This document shows, piece by piece, positions 1 through 11,383 of a stretch of DNA of 64,000 nucleotides. The DNA is from Vibrio viridaestus. Lineage in GTDB: Bacteria; Pseudomonadota; Gammaproteobacteria; Enterobacterales; Vibrionaceae. The translations under genes were made by a program, and so were the position numbers. Where the stretch lies: NCBI RefSeq assembly GCF_003856525.1, contig NZ_RJVQ01000014.1:1-64000 (forward strand), written 5' to 3'. Positions within the stretch are counted from its first letter, which is position 1. Every line of letters begins with the position of its first letter. Below the pieces are notes generated by a model that was not told where the DNA came from, ran no database searches, and was given only the letters and a program-made list of their open reading frames with translations.

Positions 1-22
1 CATGATCAAACTCTTCAATTAA
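1..22 (-). rRNA. rrs: 16S rRNA, 5' end only (cut by window edge)
   Basis: The reverse complement of the first bases reads TTAATTGAAGAGTTTGATCATG, of which AATTGAAGAGTTTGATCATG is the near-universal 5' start of bacterial 16S rRNA. The gene runs leftward out of the window, so only about 22 bases are present. The exact mature 5' end is uncertain by a few bases. An rrn operon next to hemG-trkH-yigZ matches the E. coli rrnA neighbourhood. Confidence 0.93.
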
Positions 23-222
23 AGTTTTTTGTGACACCGAAGTGTCGGCTCAATGAATACTGATAACATGCACTACTTAATTAAAAGTAATGTAATGTTG
101 AATTGACTGTGCCAAATAATCTTTCTTAAAAAGAAATCTTATTCGATTGGTCACTCGTATCATTGATAAAATCTTTTGGATGTTTATCCGACGAGTGCCC
201 ACACAGATTGATAGGTTTATAT

Positions 223-259
223 TGTTAAAGAGCATTGTTTTCGAGACTTACTCGAAAAC
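223..259 (-). promoter_or_regulatory. rrn leader antitermination boxB-boxA
   Basis: On the minus strand a 9-bp perfect hairpin (arms 259-251 and 245-237, five-base loop) is followed by TGCTCTTTAACA (234-223). The latter is the canonical rRNA boxA that loads the Nus-factor antitermination complex. Their place between promoter P2 and the 16S start is as expected for an rRNA leader. Confidence 0.85.
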
Positions 260-260
260 G

Positions 261-295
261 GAGGGCTATTCTATCGATTTCAAATCCGGTGTCAA
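261..295 (-). promoter_or_regulatory. rrn promoter P2
   Basis: The minus strand carries TTGACA (295-290), a 16-bp spacer and TAGAAT (273-268), a strong sigma-70 promoter with expected start near 261-262. It lies about 110 bp downstream of P1 and just before boxB-boxA, as in other rrn operons. Confidence 0.8.
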
Positions 296-372
296 ACACT
301 TTTCGAAATTATTTTTGGATAGGATATTCACCTCTCACTAACACTGTTTTGCGTTCCGCAGTACCGTGTCAG

Positions 373-445
373 TGAGGCGCATTATAGGCGGGGATAATGA
401 ATTGGCAACAGTTTTTTTCAGTTTTATTACTTTTTTATGTTAACC
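373..445 (-). promoter_or_regulatory. rrn promoter P1 with AT-rich UP element
   Basis: The minus strand has TTGCCA (408-403), a 16-bp spacer and TATAAT (386-381), followed by a GC-rich discriminator GCGCCTC and CTGACACGG, closely matching E. coli rrnB P1 as I recall it. The stretch 411-445 is A/T-tract rich and fits an UP element. The GC discriminator implies stringent (ppGpp/DksA) and growth-rate control. Expected start is near 373. Confidence 0.85.
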
Positions 446-476
446 GTATAAAAAGCTAGCAAATCAAAGGGTTTGT

Positions 477-1004
477 TTACATATTTTTAAATTTATCACC
501 AAAAATTTTAACTTTCTTCCAATTGGTATATTCAATTTCTTTTGTTGTATCCGTTTCTCCCCCAGTCATTTTCATGATGAATTTGATCATCATTTTATCA
601 AACCAGCGATATTGAGGATAACGCAAAGCACCAGCGAACACGCCAATTAACTCAGGCTGCCAAGGAGACTTGGATAAAAAGGTTTTCACATAAACGCTAC
701 CTTCCGGCGTGTCTTTTCCTTCATCTTCTTTTCTGGCAGTGAGATTGACACAAATGAAAGCAGAATTACTACTCTTCAACTGCTGCAGGTTCTGATCTAC
801 AAACTCATAGAGCTTTTTATTTAGGCGGCCATAGCGAATTGATGCACCCACCAGTACTTTTTGATAATGCGAAAAATCGATTTGTGGTAGCTCATGTATG
901 TCAAAATAGTCACACTTAACGTGTTCCATCCGTTCCTCAATACTTTGAAGTATCTTTTTAGTTTGACCTTCTCGGGTCGAATATAAGAACAGTACTCTAG
1001 ACAC
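477..1004 (-). CDS. hemG: Menaquinone-dependent protoporphyrinogen IX dehydrogenase (flavodoxin type)
   Basis: Oxidises protoporphyrinogen IX to protoporphyrin IX, the penultimate step of heme synthesis, passing electrons to the quinone pool. The 175-residue protein has a flavodoxin fold with an N-terminal FMN phosphate loop STREGQT (residues 9-15) and a C-terminal TGGETDTTKE segment typical of HemG; E. coli HemG is 181 residues. The start is GTG at 1004, preceded by AAGGAG overlapping the trkH stop codon, so translation is probably coupled to trkH. It is last in a yigZ-trkH-hemG operon that points into the rRNA operon, as in E. coli. No clear terminator follows it. Confidence 0.93.
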   Translation of the reverse strand: MSRVLFLYSTREGQTKKILQSIEERMEHVKCDYFDIHELPQIDFSHYQKVLVGASIRYGRLNKKLYEFVDQNLQQLKSSNSAFICVNLTARKEDEGKDTPEGSVYVKTFLSKSPWQPELIGVFAGALRYPQYRWFDKMMIKFIMKMTGGETDTTKEIEYTNWKKVKIFGDKFKNM

Positions 1005-1013
1005 ACTAACTCC

Positions 1014-2471
1014 TTAGCTACGCCAAAATGTGGGGGTGAATAAAACTAACAATGTAAATATTTCTAGGCGGCCAAATAACATGGATAAAATTAGGATCCA
1101 TTTTGCCGTGTCATTCACATCACGAAAATGAACGGCTACATCCCCTAAACCCGGGCCGAGGTTATTTAAGGTTGCTGCGACTGCAGAAAATGCGCTGAGC
1201 TCTTCCATACCGGTGGCCATCAAGGCCAACATACAAATGACAAAAACCAAAGCATAAGCAGAGAAAAAGCCCCATACCGCATCAACAACACGTTGAGGTA
1301 GCGCGCTATCTCCGAGTTTTATTGGGTATATTGCACGAGGATGTATTAAGCGTTTCATCTCACGAATCCCCTGGATCGACAACAAAAGGACTCGAATCAC
1401 CTTAAGTCCACCACCAGTCGACCCAGCACAACCTCCAATAAATGAGGAAAACAACAAAAGCACGGGAAGAAATAGCGGCCATTGAGAAAACCCTGTAGTG
1501 GTAAAACCTGCCGTAGTAGAGATTGAAACCGTCTGAAATAGAGCCTGATCAATAGCATCCATTGTCGATAAACTATTATTGTGGCGAACTAGTAACAGAA
1601 AACAGATAACAAACAGTATCACCTGAATAACGATAAAAGCCCTGAACTCACGATCTTTCCAATAATATTTAGGGTGAATACCTCCACTAGCAAAAGCCGC
1701 ATAGTGAAGCGTAAAATTACAGGCGGATACCAATAGAAAAAAGACAGTGATTAAATTAATTGCATAACTGTTAAAGTACCCCATACTGGCATCATGAGTA
1801 GAGAACCCGCCGATAGCTATCGTCGAAAAGCTGTGACAGATAGCATCGAACGCAGTCATACCAGCAAACCAAAACGCTAGCGCACACATTATCGTGAGAG
1901 ATAAATAGATATACCACAGTATTTTGGCTGTTTCTGCAATTCTCGGAGTGACTTTCGTATCCTTCACCGGTCCCGGGATTTCTGCTCGATATAGCTGCAT
2001 ACCACCGATACCTAACATTGGTAATATTGCTACAGCTAATACGATGATCCCCATTCCCCCAAACCATTGTAAGAACTGCCGGTAAAAGAGTACTGCTTTG
2101 GGCAGATTATCTAACCCAACGATGACCGTTGCGCCAGTGGTCGTTAAAGCAGAAAAGGATTCAAAAAAGGCATCGGTAATCGATACTTTAGGGTTATCGG
2201 TTAAAAAGAAAGGTAAAGACCCCGCACTACCAATAACGACCCAAAACAAAACAACAATGAGAAATCCATCACGAGCCTTCAGTTCTCGCTTTTGATAGCG
2301 ATTTGGAAACCAACAAGCAAGACCCGCAGCGAATAATAAGATAAATGTAGTAACAAAGGGTACACCTCCGCCGTCCCGGTATATCAGAGCAACCAGTGAA
2401 GGAGCCAGCATAGACACACTAAAGAGTGCTAGCAATAAACCAACAATGCGGATAATTGAGCGAAATTGCAT
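1014..2471 (-). CDS. trkH: Trk potassium uptake channel subunit TrkH
   Basis: Inner-membrane K+-translocating subunit of the Trk system, gated by cytoplasmic TrkA (not in this window). The 485-residue protein is strongly hydrophobic and shows the four pore-loop repeats: TTGAT near 111-115, STIAIGGFS near 216-224, STTAGFTTTG near 318-327 and NNLGPGLGD near 436-444. STGGGLKVIR at 351-360 is the TrkH signature in the gating region. Length matches the family (about 483). It lies 16 bp after yigZ and 9 bp before hemG, so it is the middle gene of a three-gene operon. Confidence 0.96.
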   Translation of the reverse strand: MQFRSIIRIVGLLLALFSVSMLAPSLVALIYRDGGGVPFVTTFILLFAAGLACWFPNRYQKRELKARDGFLIVVLFWVVIGSAGSLPFFLTDNPKVSITDAFFESFSALTTTGATVIVGLDNLPKAVLFYRQFLQWFGGMGIIVLAVAILPMLGIGGMQLYRAEIPGPVKDTKVTPRIAETAKILWYIYLSLTIMCALAFWFAGMTAFDAICHSFSTIAIGGFSTHDASMGYFNSYAINLITVFFLLVSACNFTLHYAAFASGGIHPKYYWKDREFRAFIVIQVILFVICFLLLVRHNNSLSTMDAIDQALFQTVSISTTAGFTTTGFSQWPLFLPVLLLFSSFIGGCAGSTGGGLKVIRVLLLSIQGIREMKRLIHPRAIYPIKLGDSALPQRVVDAVWGFFSAYALVFVICMLALMATGMEELSAFSAVAATLNNLGPGLGDVAVHFRDVNDTAKWILILSMLFGRLEIFTLLVLFTPTFWRS

Positions 2472-2487
2472 GTTATTAAACGACTTG

Positions 2488-3126
2488 CTACTTATTATTT
2501 GTAATTTGGGGATCGCTCGGTGAAACTAATACCTTTGCGCCACTTCTATTAATGATAGTTTGCGTAAACTCATCAACGAGATTAACTTCCAACTCAACAA
2601 CTAACATCACATTTTCAGTGTACTCAGAGTTAAGTTCTTTCGCCAAATATTGCGTCATTATCGATTGCAGTGTGGGTAGAAACGAATAGTCCAACGTTAA
2701 CATTAATTGTGTTGTTATTTTCTTTTCAATTGTTTCAAGTTGTTTGAGAGCCTGCTGAACGCCACCACCATAAGCTTTAACTAAACCACCTGTTCCAAGT
2801 TTTATACCCCCAAAATAACGAGTGACAACCGCAGTAATTTCACCAACTGCTGAACCCGATAGCTGAGCTAGCATGGGTTTTCCCGCGGTTCCTGAAGGTT
2901 CTCCATCATCGCTAAATCCCCAAAGCATTGAATCAGTAGGTCGGCCAGCTGCAAACGCCCAACAATTATGTCTCGCGTCAGAATGCTGTGTTTTTATTCT
3001 TTCCACAAACGCTTTCGCCTCTTCAACTGACGGTGTGTGAGCCAAATAAGTAATAAACAGACTTTTTTTGATTTCTTCCTCAAAAATAACAGGCGATTTA
3101 GGAATCAAGTAGGGCTCTATATTCAT
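2488..3126 (-). CDS. yigZ: YigZ/IMPACT family protein
   Basis: A 212-residue member of the IMPACT (UPF0029) family. The N-terminal half carries the family core with HNCWAFAAG, SDDGEPSGTAGKPM and GGIKLGTGGLVKAYG; the C-terminal ~70 residues match the YigZ ferredoxin-like accessory domain. In eukaryotes IMPACT modulates Gcn2 in the amino-acid stress response; the bacterial function is not firmly known, so none is assigned here. First gene of the yigZ-trkH-hemG unit, divergent from fadB across 186 bp. E. coli has pepQ in front of yigZ; it is absent here. Confidence 0.9.
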   Translation of the reverse strand: MNIEPYLIPKSPVIFEEEIKKSLFITYLAHTPSVEEAKAFVERIKTQHSDARHNCWAFAAGRPTDSMLWGFSDDGEPSGTAGKPMLAQLSGSAVGEITAVVTRYFGGIKLGTGGLVKAYGGGVQQALKQLETIEKKITTQLMLTLDYSFLPTLQSIMTQYLAKELNSEYTENVMLVVELEVNLVDEFTQTIINRSGAKVLVSPSDPQITNNK

Positions 3127-3312
3127 TGTGTATTATTTGTAGACTATGCAGAAATTCTGCTCAGTGTAACACGACCCCATCCGATTAGTGTTATAGCTCA
3201 AAAAAGGTTTACGTATTGAATGCATAAATTGGCGCAATGACCGACTTATGACCAAACTGTATTGAGTTATCGTTGGTATGGAATTGTTCGTTTTTCAGGG
3301 AGACAATAAGCG

Positions 3313-5490
3313 ATGAAGTTTCGTTCTAAAACATTAGAAGTAAGAGAAATAGAACCGGGTATCATTGAATTGGTTTTCTGTTCCTCCCTATCTGCGAACT
3401 TATTAGACGTAGGTACACTTAAGTCTCTGAAAAAGGCACTGCATATTATCCAGTCAATGGTTCCACTGCATGGTGTCATTTTTACCTCAGATAAAAATCA
3501 TTTCATCCTTGGCGCCGATATTAACGAATTTCTATCACTATTTGAGCTCCCACAGAAAGAGTTATCACTATGGCTCTCATACGCGAACCAGTTATTCTCG
3601 AAATTTGAGAACCTACCCGTACCGACTGTTTCTGCTATCAATGGTTATGCTCTGGGCGGTGGGTGTGAGTTTATCTTAGCGAGTGACTACCGAGTTGCCG
3701 ATAATCAGGCATTTATTGGCTTACCAGAAACAAAACTCGGCATAATGCCTGGATTTGGTGGAACAGTAAGGCTACCTAGATTAATCGGTTTGGAAAGAGC
3801 GACGAATATTATGGCACGGGGCTCGATTCTCTCCGCGTCATGCTGTAAAAAAATAGGTCTTGTCGATGAAGTGGTGAGTGAATCATTCCTAGCGGAAGCA
3901 GCTCTATCAACTCTTAAAGAAGCCATTAACAATCCTAGTGAATGGAAAAAAAGACGACACAAAAAGCAGACATCTCTCGTCATTGTACCTAAGCAAGATG
4001 AGCTACTACAAAACTCTATATCAAAATTAGAAAAAGATATTGTAAGTACTCACTATCCTGCTGTTAAAAAGTTAATAAGGTCTATAGAGAAGTCACACTC
4101 TCTATCGATTCAGCAAGCTTTAGATGTAGAGCGCTCAGATTTTCTTGAATTGGCCACAACCAGTCAAGCTAAGGCACTAGTCAGAGTCTACCTGAATGAT
4201 CAATTTGTAAAAGCCCACAACAGATCAATGACCAGCGGCTCTCTCAATGCATATCCAACAAAAATAGGAGTGTTAGGCGCTGATATAATGGGGACCCAAA
4301 TCGCGCTGCTCGTCGCTGATCATCATGGCCAGTGCTACCTTAACGATCTGTCGGAATCCGTCATAGAAGAGAGTCGGCATTACATAAACAAAGTGGTACA
4401 ACTTAATATTGATAACCACAACCTAACAGCTGAAAAACAAAGTGAAATAGAATCGAATATCGACATAAATACTGGTTTAGAGAACTTCAGTCATTGTGAC
4501 GTCGTTATCGATGTATTGACGCATAAACAACATGACAAGCCGAAAGACTTGCGTTTAGTTGAGGACAGTATCAATCCGACAGCAATCTTAGCGAGCTACT
4601 CTTCCGACATTTCTATCGACGTATTAGCTCAAGAACTGGCAAGACCCGAACAGTTTTGCGGTATCCACTTTCTATACCCTACTACTCGTGTCTCACTTGT
4701 TGAAATTATCAAGGGAAGTAAAACGTCCGACAATACCATTAAGCAAGCCATACAATTTACTGAATCATTAGGAAAAATCCCAATTGTTGTGAATGATAAG
4801 CCGGGCTTCTTTATTCACAGAATATTGGTTACGTATCTGATTACCTATTGCAATCTAGTTTCAGAAGGCGTCCGTATCACCGATATCGATTTCGTGATGG
4901 AAAGAGAATTTGGCTGGCACTGTGGGCCTGGGAAAATACTGGATAAGATCGGACTCGATTCGGTTTATCAAGCCTATAAGACCCTTAATCACCCTAGACT
5001 TTCTCTGGTGGAAAACAACATACTGGAGAGTTTAATTAAGCAAGGTAAATTAGGCCAAAAGACACAAAATGGCTTTTATACCTATCGGCAAGACAGCGAT
5101 AACACACTTTCTATTATCGAACAGAATAAACAGACACAACTTAAAGCGATGCTCCCACAAGAAATTATAGATCGTATGATGTTCCCGATGATGAATGAAG
5201 TCGTACGTTGTCTGGAAGAAGAAGTCATATTAACACCAGAAGAAGGTGATGCAGCATTAGTACATGGTATTGGATTTCCATCTTTCCAAGCTGGGGTATT
5301 TCATTTAATCGATCAAATGGGTGTATCTCGTTACATACAAGTAACTCAGGCTCTTACAAGTTATGGTGCTATTTATGAACCACCAGCTTTACTGAAAAAA
5401 ATGTCTCTAGAACGTATGGCATTTTACCCTCGCTCTACAAAACAAATCGCAGATTTAAGACGGACATGTATGAGCATATCCGTACCCTAA
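3313..5490 (+). CDS. fadB: Fatty-acid oxidation complex alpha subunit, diverged and without fadA
   Basis: FadB normally combines enoyl-CoA hydratase/isomerase and L-3-hydroxyacyl-CoA dehydrogenase activities and pairs with the thiolase FadA. The 725-residue length matches E. coli FadB (729). The hydratase half is intact by motif: GADI at 67-70 and the two catalytic glutamates E119 (GGGCEF) and E139 (GLPETK). The dehydrogenase half keeps H452 and E464 but departs at conserved places: the Rossmann motif is GADIMG (322-327; second glycine is Asp324), the HFFNP segment is HFLYP (Tyr455), NTS is YSS (429-431), and the Asn of the usual FVNR is His502. No fadA follows; the next gene is convergent glmU, 34 bp away. 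It may be hydratase-only or decaying. Family assignment is firm, full activity doubtful. Confidence 0.88.
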   Translation: MKFRSKTLEVREIEPGIIELVFCSSLSANLLDVGTLKSLKKALHIIQSMVPLHGVIFTSDKNHFILGADINEFLSLFELPQKELSLWLSYANQLFSKFENLPVPTVSAINGYALGGGCEFILASDYRVADNQAFIGLPETKLGIMPGFGGTVRLPRLIGLERATNIMARGSILSASCCKKIGLVDEVVSESFLAEAALSTLKEAINNPSEWKKRRHKKQTSLVIVPKQDELLQNSISKLEKDIVSTHYPAVKKLIRSIEKSHSLSIQQALDVERSDFLELATTSQAKALVRVYLNDQFVKAHNRSMTSGSLNAYPTKIGVLGADIMGTQIALLVADHHGQCYLNDLSESVIEESRHYINKVVQLNIDNHNLTAEKQSEIESNIDINTGLENFSHCDVVIDVLTHKQHDKPKDLRLVEDSINPTAILASYSSDISIDVLAQELARPEQFCGIHFLYPTTRVSLVEIIKGSKTSDNTIKQAIQFTESLGKIPIVVNDKPGFFIHRILVTYLITYCNLVSEGVRITDIDFVMEREFGWHCGPGKILDKIGLDSVYQAYKTLNHPRLSLVENNILESLIKQGKLGQKTQNGFYTYRQDSDNTLSIIEQNKQTQLKAMLPQEIIDRMMFPMMNEVVRCLEEEVILTPEEGDAALVHGIGFPSFQAGVFHLIDQMGVSRYIQVTQALTSYGAIYEPPALLKKMSLERMAFYPRSTKQIADLRRTCMSISVP

Positions 5491-5517
5491 AAAAACAAAC
5501 AGCGCCGAAAGGCGCTG
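5489..5517. terminator. Bidirectional terminator between fadB and glmU
   Basis: Perfect 7-bp hairpin CAGCGCC-GAAA-GGCGCTG (5500-5517). On the minus strand it is followed by a near-continuous T run (complement of the A run 5489-5498), so it should end glmU. On the plus strand the T-rich CTATTTTTTC could end fadB. Confidence 0.85.
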
Positions 5518-5524
5518 CTAATTT

Positions 5525-6889
5525 CTATTTTTTCTTAACCGGGCGAGCCCAGCCGTCAATACGACGTTCTTTAGCGCGGGTTAAAACCAACTGACCTGTT
5601 TCATTAATGTCACGACTAATTGTGGAGCCAGCACCAATGGTAACGCCATCAGCAACCTTCACGGGAGCGATTAGCTGAGTATCCGATCCAACAAACACAT
5701 CATCGCCAATGACCGTTTTGTGTTTATTCGCACCATCATAGTTACACGTGATAGTACCAGCGCCAAGATTGACGCGTTTGCCAATCTCAGCATCACCTAC
5801 ATAGGTGAGGTGATTGGCTTTTGAACCTTCCCCGATTCGCGCATTTTTTACTTCTACAAAGTTACCAACATGAGCGTCATTGAGCATTTCAGCTCCAGGT
5901 CTCAAGCGGGTAAATGGTCCTACAGTACAGTCTTCACCCACTGTGGCGCCCTCAATAACACTGTATGGACGAACCAATGTATTGTCATCAATTTCGCAAT
6001 CGATCAGAACACTGCCAGCACCAATAGTGACATTATTTCCAAGTGTCACTTTACCCTCAATAATGACATTGGCATCAATTTCCACGTCCAGACCGCATTG
6101 TAACTCACCACGAAGATCAAAGCGGCTTGGATCGCGTAGCATCACACCCTGAACTAATAGCTGTTCTGCAAGAGAAGATTGATATGCTCTTTCTAAACGA
6201 GCTAACTGAAGTCTGTCATTGACTCCTTCCACTTCCATTGCTTTCTCTGGATGAACAGCCGTAATAACGCCGCCTTCACTGTGAGCAGCAGCAATAATAT
6301 CCGTGAGATAATATTCTCCCTGAGCATTATTGTTATCTAAATTCGCCAGCCAGCGTTTAAGATCTTTTCCAGAGGCAACAAGAACACCTGTATTGACTTC
6401 ATTAATGGCAAGCTGGTCTTCTGTTGCATCTTTCTGTTCAACAATAGCAATCACGTTGCCATGCTTGCGCACAATTCGGCCATATCCCATTGGGTTATCA
6501 AGTACAACCGTCAATAATGCAATACCGCCATCTATATGCGATTCGAGAAGCCCTTGAATAGTGTTATTAGAAATCAGAGGAACATCACCGTAAAGAACAA
6601 TGATTTTCTCATCATCAGCGAAAAGTGACGAGGCCTGATCGACAGCATGGCCCGTACCGAGCTGCTCATTTTGAAGAACCCAATTGACATGCTCAGCAGT
6701 CAGAGTGGACTTCATTACATCCCCACCATGACCATAGACCAGATGAATGTTATCAACATTAAGAGAGTGACATGTATCAATAACATGCTTCACCATTGGC
6801 TTGCCCGCTAGAGTGTGAAGAACTTTAGGAAGCTGAGAATACATGCGGGTTCCCTTCCCCGCAGCAAGAATAACAGCACTGAATTTCAT
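5525..6889 (-). CDS. glmU: Bifunctional GlcNAc-1-phosphate uridyltransferase / glucosamine-1-phosphate acetyltransferase
   Basis: Makes UDP-N-acetylglucosamine in two steps for peptidoglycan and lipopolysaccharide. The 454-residue protein has the N-terminal nucleotidyltransferase signature [11 protein letters not shown] (8-18) with the lysine of LPKVLH, and a C-terminal left-handed beta-helix of hexapeptide repeats from about residue 250. [11 protein letters not shown] in the acetyltransferase half is highly conserved. Length is the family norm (456 in E. coli). It follows the ATP synthase operon on the same strand after a strong terminator, as in other vibrios and enterics, so it probably has its own promoter in 6890-6983. 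Confidence 0.97.
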   Translation of the reverse strand: MKFSAVILAAGKGTRMYSQLPKVLHTLAGKPMVKHVIDTCHSLNVDNIHLVYGHGGDVMKSTLTAEHVNWVLQNEQLGTGHAVDQASSLFADDEKIIVLYGDVPLISNNTIQGLLESHIDGGIALLTVVLDNPMGYGRIVRKHGNVIAIVEQKDATEDQLAINEVNTGVLVASGKDLKRWLANLDNNNAQGEYYLTDIIAAAHSEGGVITAVHPEKAMEVEGVNDRLQLARLERAYQSSLAEQLLVQGVMLRDPSRFDLRGELQCGLDVEIDANVIIEGKVTLGNNVTIGAGSVLIDCEIDDNTLVRPYSVIEGATVGEDCTVGPFTRLRPGAEMLNDAHVGNFVEVKNARIGEGSKANHLTYVGDAEIGKRVNLGAGTITCNYDGANKHKTVIGDDVFVGSDTQLIAPVKVADGVTIGAGSTISRDINETGQLVLTRAKERRIDGWARPVKKK

Positions 6890-6983
6890 GCTTTAACCTT
6901 TTAAACGATTCAGACTGTCATCGATTCTAGCTTTTAATTGGATAATAGTTAATGAATGCTTGGGCTTTTTTTCCTAGAGATCA

Positions 6984-7010
6984 AAAAAGGTGGCATTACG
7001 CCACCTTTTT
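6984..7010 (-). terminator. Terminator of the ATP synthase operon
   Basis: Hairpin with arms GGTGGC/GCCACC and a five-base loop, flanked by A5 and T5 runs (6984-7010), making an extended 11-bp stem. The minus strand ends in a T tract, so it terminates atpC-distal transcription before glmU. Confidence 0.88.
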
Positions 7011-7036
7011 ACTTAGTAAATTAAACCTCGTTAAAA

Positions 7037-7459
7037 CTAACGACGTTTTTTCACTAGCTCAATAACTCGTAGCTGAGCAATTGCTTTAGCTAGCTCTTTG
7101 GCCGCTTGAGCATAGTCCATACCGCCCTGCTGATGCTTAATATTTTCTTCAGCATAACGTTTGGCTTCTTCTGCCTTCGCTGCGTCTAGTTCTTCACCAC
7201 GAATGGCTGTATCAGCAAGTACTGTCGAAGTACCTGGCTGAATTTCCACAATACCACCAGAAACATAAATAATTTCTTCGTGGCCGTGCTGTTTCACAAT
7301 ACGCACCATACCAGGCTTAATCGCGGTCAGCAGTGGAGTGTGACCATGGTAAATACCAAGCTCACCTTCACTACCAGTCACCGAAAATGTTTCTACTAGA
7401 CCTGAAAAGATTTTCTTCTCAGCACTAACAACATCAAGGTGAAAGGGTATAGATGCCAT
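7037..7459 (-). CDS. atpC: F1 ATP synthase epsilon subunit
   Basis: Central-stalk subunit that couples rotation and inhibits ATP hydrolysis. The 140-residue protein begins with the beta-sandwich domain ([30 protein letters not shown] near 31-45) and ends in a two-helix C-terminal domain rich in Ala, Lys and Glu. Last gene of the atpIBEFHAGDC operon, 18 bp after atpD, followed by a strong terminator. Confidence 0.96.
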   Translation of the reverse strand: MASIPFHLDVVSAEKKIFSGLVETFSVTGSEGELGIYHGHTPLLTAIKPGMVRIVKQHGHEEIIYVSGGIVEIQPGTSTVLADTAIRGEELDAAKAEEAKRYAEENIKHQQGGMDYAQAAKELAKAIAQLRVIELVKKRR

Positions 7460-7477
7460 ATCGCCTCCTAGTCAGCC

Positions 7478-8896
<1,419 letters not shown>

Positions 8897-8915
8897 CTAT
8901 TTCGTTATACCAATG

Positions 8916-9785
8916 CTATACCGCAGCGGCACCCGAGACGATTTCAGTTAGTTCTTGTGTAATTGCGAACTGACGTTCTTTGTTATACACAAGCTCTAAA
9001 TCATCTATCAAATTACCAGCATTATCAGTTGCAGCTTTCATGGCAATCATTCGTGCTGCCTGCTCACATGCTAGGTTCTCTACTACACCTTGATATACCT
9101 GAGACTCTACATATCGCTTTAATAGCGTATCCAGTAGTGGCTTAGGCTCTGGCTCATAAAGATAATCCCAAGCATGTTTATGCTGGCTCATCTCGTCGCT
9201 GTCAGATTTTGGCAATGGTAGTAATTGATCGATCGTTGGTTGTTGAACCATTGTGTTAACAAAACGGTTAAACACAACGTATAGGCGATCCAACTCACCT
9301 TCATCATATTTCTTAAGCATGACGCTTACAGAACCGATAAGGTCATCAAGTTCAGGAGAATCACCTAAACCTGATACCTGTGCTGAAATCTTAGCACCGT
9401 AGCTTTTGAAGAAAGCAGCCGCTTTCGAACCCACTACAGCAATTTCAACACTAGCTCCTTTGTCAGACCATACTTTCATGTCACTAATAGCTTTTTTAAA
9501 CACATTAATGTTTAAACCACCACATAGACCGCGGTCTGAAGAAACGATGATATAACCAACTCTTTTAGCTTCACGCTCTTCTAGGTAAGGATGACGATAC
9601 TCTAGATTCGCGTTTGCTACGTGACCGATCACTTTACGCATTGTTTCCGCATATGGACGAGTCGCTTCCATCGCTTCTTGACTGCGACGCATTTTTGAAG
9701 CGGCTACCATTTCCATTGCTTTCGTAATTTTCTGAGTGCTTTTCACACTCGCGATTTTATTACGTATCTCTTTTGCGCCGGCCAT
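8916..9785 (-). CDS. atpG: F1 ATP synthase gamma subunit
   Basis: Rotor shaft of F1. The chosen start at 9785 gives [17 protein letters not shown], the canonical N-terminus, and 289 residues; GGAG lies about 7 bases upstream. A GTG two codons earlier (9791) is open but would add only Met-Thr. The C-terminal [19 protein letters not shown] segment is the conserved helix that penetrates the alpha/beta hexamer. It lies between atpA and atpD as in all gammaproteobacterial atp operons. Confidence 0.96.
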   Translation of the reverse strand: MAGAKEIRNKIASVKSTQKITKAMEMVAASKMRRSQEAMEATRPYAETMRKVIGHVANANLEYRHPYLEEREAKRVGYIIVSSDRGLCGGLNINVFKKAISDMKVWSDKGASVEIAVVGSKAAAFFKSYGAKISAQVSGLGDSPELDDLIGSVSVMLKKYDEGELDRLYVVFNRFVNTMVQQPTIDQLLPLPKSDSDEMSQHKHAWDYLYEPEPKPLLDTLLKRYVESQVYQGVVENLACEQAARMIAMKAATDNAGNLIDDLELVYNKERQFAITQELTEIVSGAAAV

Positions 9786-9828
9786 CGTCACTCTCCATTA
9801 GTTGGTGGCTATAAAGCCACCGACTTCA

Positions 9829-11370
9829 TTACCAAGTTTGGGTTGCTTTAAAGTCTTCAACGAGCTTCTTAAGTTGAGCTTCGATGTCGTCGTTATAAGC
9901 ACCAGTCTTGTTGATCTCAGCTACTAGATCAGTGTATTGAGTATGAGCAAACGATAGTAGAGCGGCTTCAAAATCAAGCAATTTGCTGATTTCGATGTCT
10001 TTCAAGAAACCACGCTCTGCAGCAAAGATTACTAGCGCTTGGTCAAATACTGACATAGGAGCATATTGTTTCTGCTTCATTAGTTCAGTTACTTTCTGAC
10101 CGTGGTCTAGCTGAGCTTTGGTTGCGTCGTCAAGATCAGAAGAGAACTGAGCGAAAGCTGCGAGTTCACGATACTGTGCAAGAGCGGTACGAATACCACC
10201 AGACAGCTTCTTAACGATCTTAGTTTGCGCTGCACCACCTACACGAGATACTGAAATACCTGGGTCAACAGCAGGACGAACGCCAGCATTGAACAGTTCA
10301 GTTTGTAGGAAGATCTGACCATCTGTAATCGAGATTACGTTTGTTGGTACGAATGCCGATACGTCACCAGCCTGAGTTTCGATGATAGGCAGAGCCGTCA
10401 AAGAACCAGTCTGACCTTTCACTTCACCTTTAGTAAAGTTTTCTACGTAGTTCGCATTTACACGAGCAGCACGCTCTAGTAAACGAGAGTGTAAGTAGAA
10501 TACGTCACCTGGGAATGCTTCACGGCCTGGTGGGCGTTTTAGAAGTAGAGAAATCTGACGATACGCTACAGCTTGTTTAGATAGATCATCATAAACAATC
10601 AGTGCATCTTCACCGCGATCGCGGAAGTATTCACCCATTGCACAACCAGCGTAAGGCGCTAGGTATTGCAACGCAGCCGATTCAGAAGCTGATGCAACCA
10701 CTACGATAGTGTTTTTAAGTGCACCGTGCTCTTCTAGCTTACGAACCACGTTAGCGATAGTTGATGCCTTTTGGCCAATCGCAACGTAGATTGAGTAGAT
10801 ACCAGAATCTTTTTGGTTGATGATAGCATCGATCGCCATTGCTGTTTTACCAGTCTGGCGGTCACCGATGATAAGCTCACGCTGACCACGACCGATTGGG
10901 ATCATTGAGTCAACTGACTTATAACCAGTTTGAACAGGTTGATCTACTGATTGACGATCGATTACACCAGGTGCAATCACTTCTACAGGAGAAGTCAGTT
11001 TCGCCTCAATAGGACCTTTACCATCAATAGGCTCACCTAGTGTGTTAACAACACGACCAAGTAGCTCAGGACCAACAGGAACTTCAAGGATACGACCTGT
11101 ACCTGTTACTTTTGTGCCTTCCTTAAGGTCAGCGTATGGGCCCATTACAACCGCACCAACCGAGTCACGCTCAAGGTTAAGTGCTAGTGCATAACGGCCA
11201 CCCGGTAATTCAATCATTTCACCTTGCATCACGTCAGATAGACCGTGAATGCGAATAATACCATCACTTACCGAAATGATAGTACCTTCATTACGAGCTT
11301 CACTAACAACGTTGAATGATTCAATACGCTGTTTGATTAGATCGCTAATTTCCGTGGAATTAAGTTGCAT
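9829..11370 (-). CDS. atpA: F1 ATP synthase alpha subunit
   Basis: Non-catalytic nucleotide-binding subunit of F1. With the start at 11370 the protein is 513 residues and opens [19 protein letters not shown], the standard gammaproteobacterial N-terminus; GGGGA precedes it by 7 bases. The frame stays open to 11400 but that extension is not conserved. Walker A GDRQTGKT falls at 169-176, exactly the E. coli position. 13 bp after atpH. Confidence 0.97.
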   Translation of the reverse strand: MQLNSTEISDLIKQRIESFNVVSEARNEGTIISVSDGIIRIHGLSDVMQGEMIELPGGRYALALNLERDSVGAVVMGPYADLKEGTKVTGTGRILEVPVGPELLGRVVNTLGEPIDGKGPIEAKLTSPVEVIAPGVIDRQSVDQPVQTGYKSVDSMIPIGRGQRELIIGDRQTGKTAMAIDAIINQKDSGIYSIYVAIGQKASTIANVVRKLEEHGALKNTIVVVASASESAALQYLAPYAGCAMGEYFRDRGEDALIVYDDLSKQAVAYRQISLLLKRPPGREAFPGDVFYLHSRLLERAARVNANYVENFTKGEVKGQTGSLTALPIIETQAGDVSAFVPTNVISITDGQIFLQTELFNAGVRPAVDPGISVSRVGGAAQTKIVKKLSGGIRTALAQYRELAAFAQFSSDLDDATKAQLDHGQKVTELMKQKQYAPMSVFDQALVIFAAERGFLKDIEISKLLDFEAALLSFAHTQYTDLVAEINKTGAYNDDIEAQLKKLVEDFKATQTW

Positions 11371-11383
11371 GCTCCAATCCCCA

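Noticed and set aside
147-341. 64-codon plus-strand open frame in the rrn upstream region
   Set aside because: It runs antisense through promoter P2, boxB and boxA of the rRNA operon and has no ribosome-binding site.
3127-3312. FadR operator before fadB
   Set aside because: I looked for the CTGGT-N-ACCAG-type palindrome and found no convincing match in the gap.
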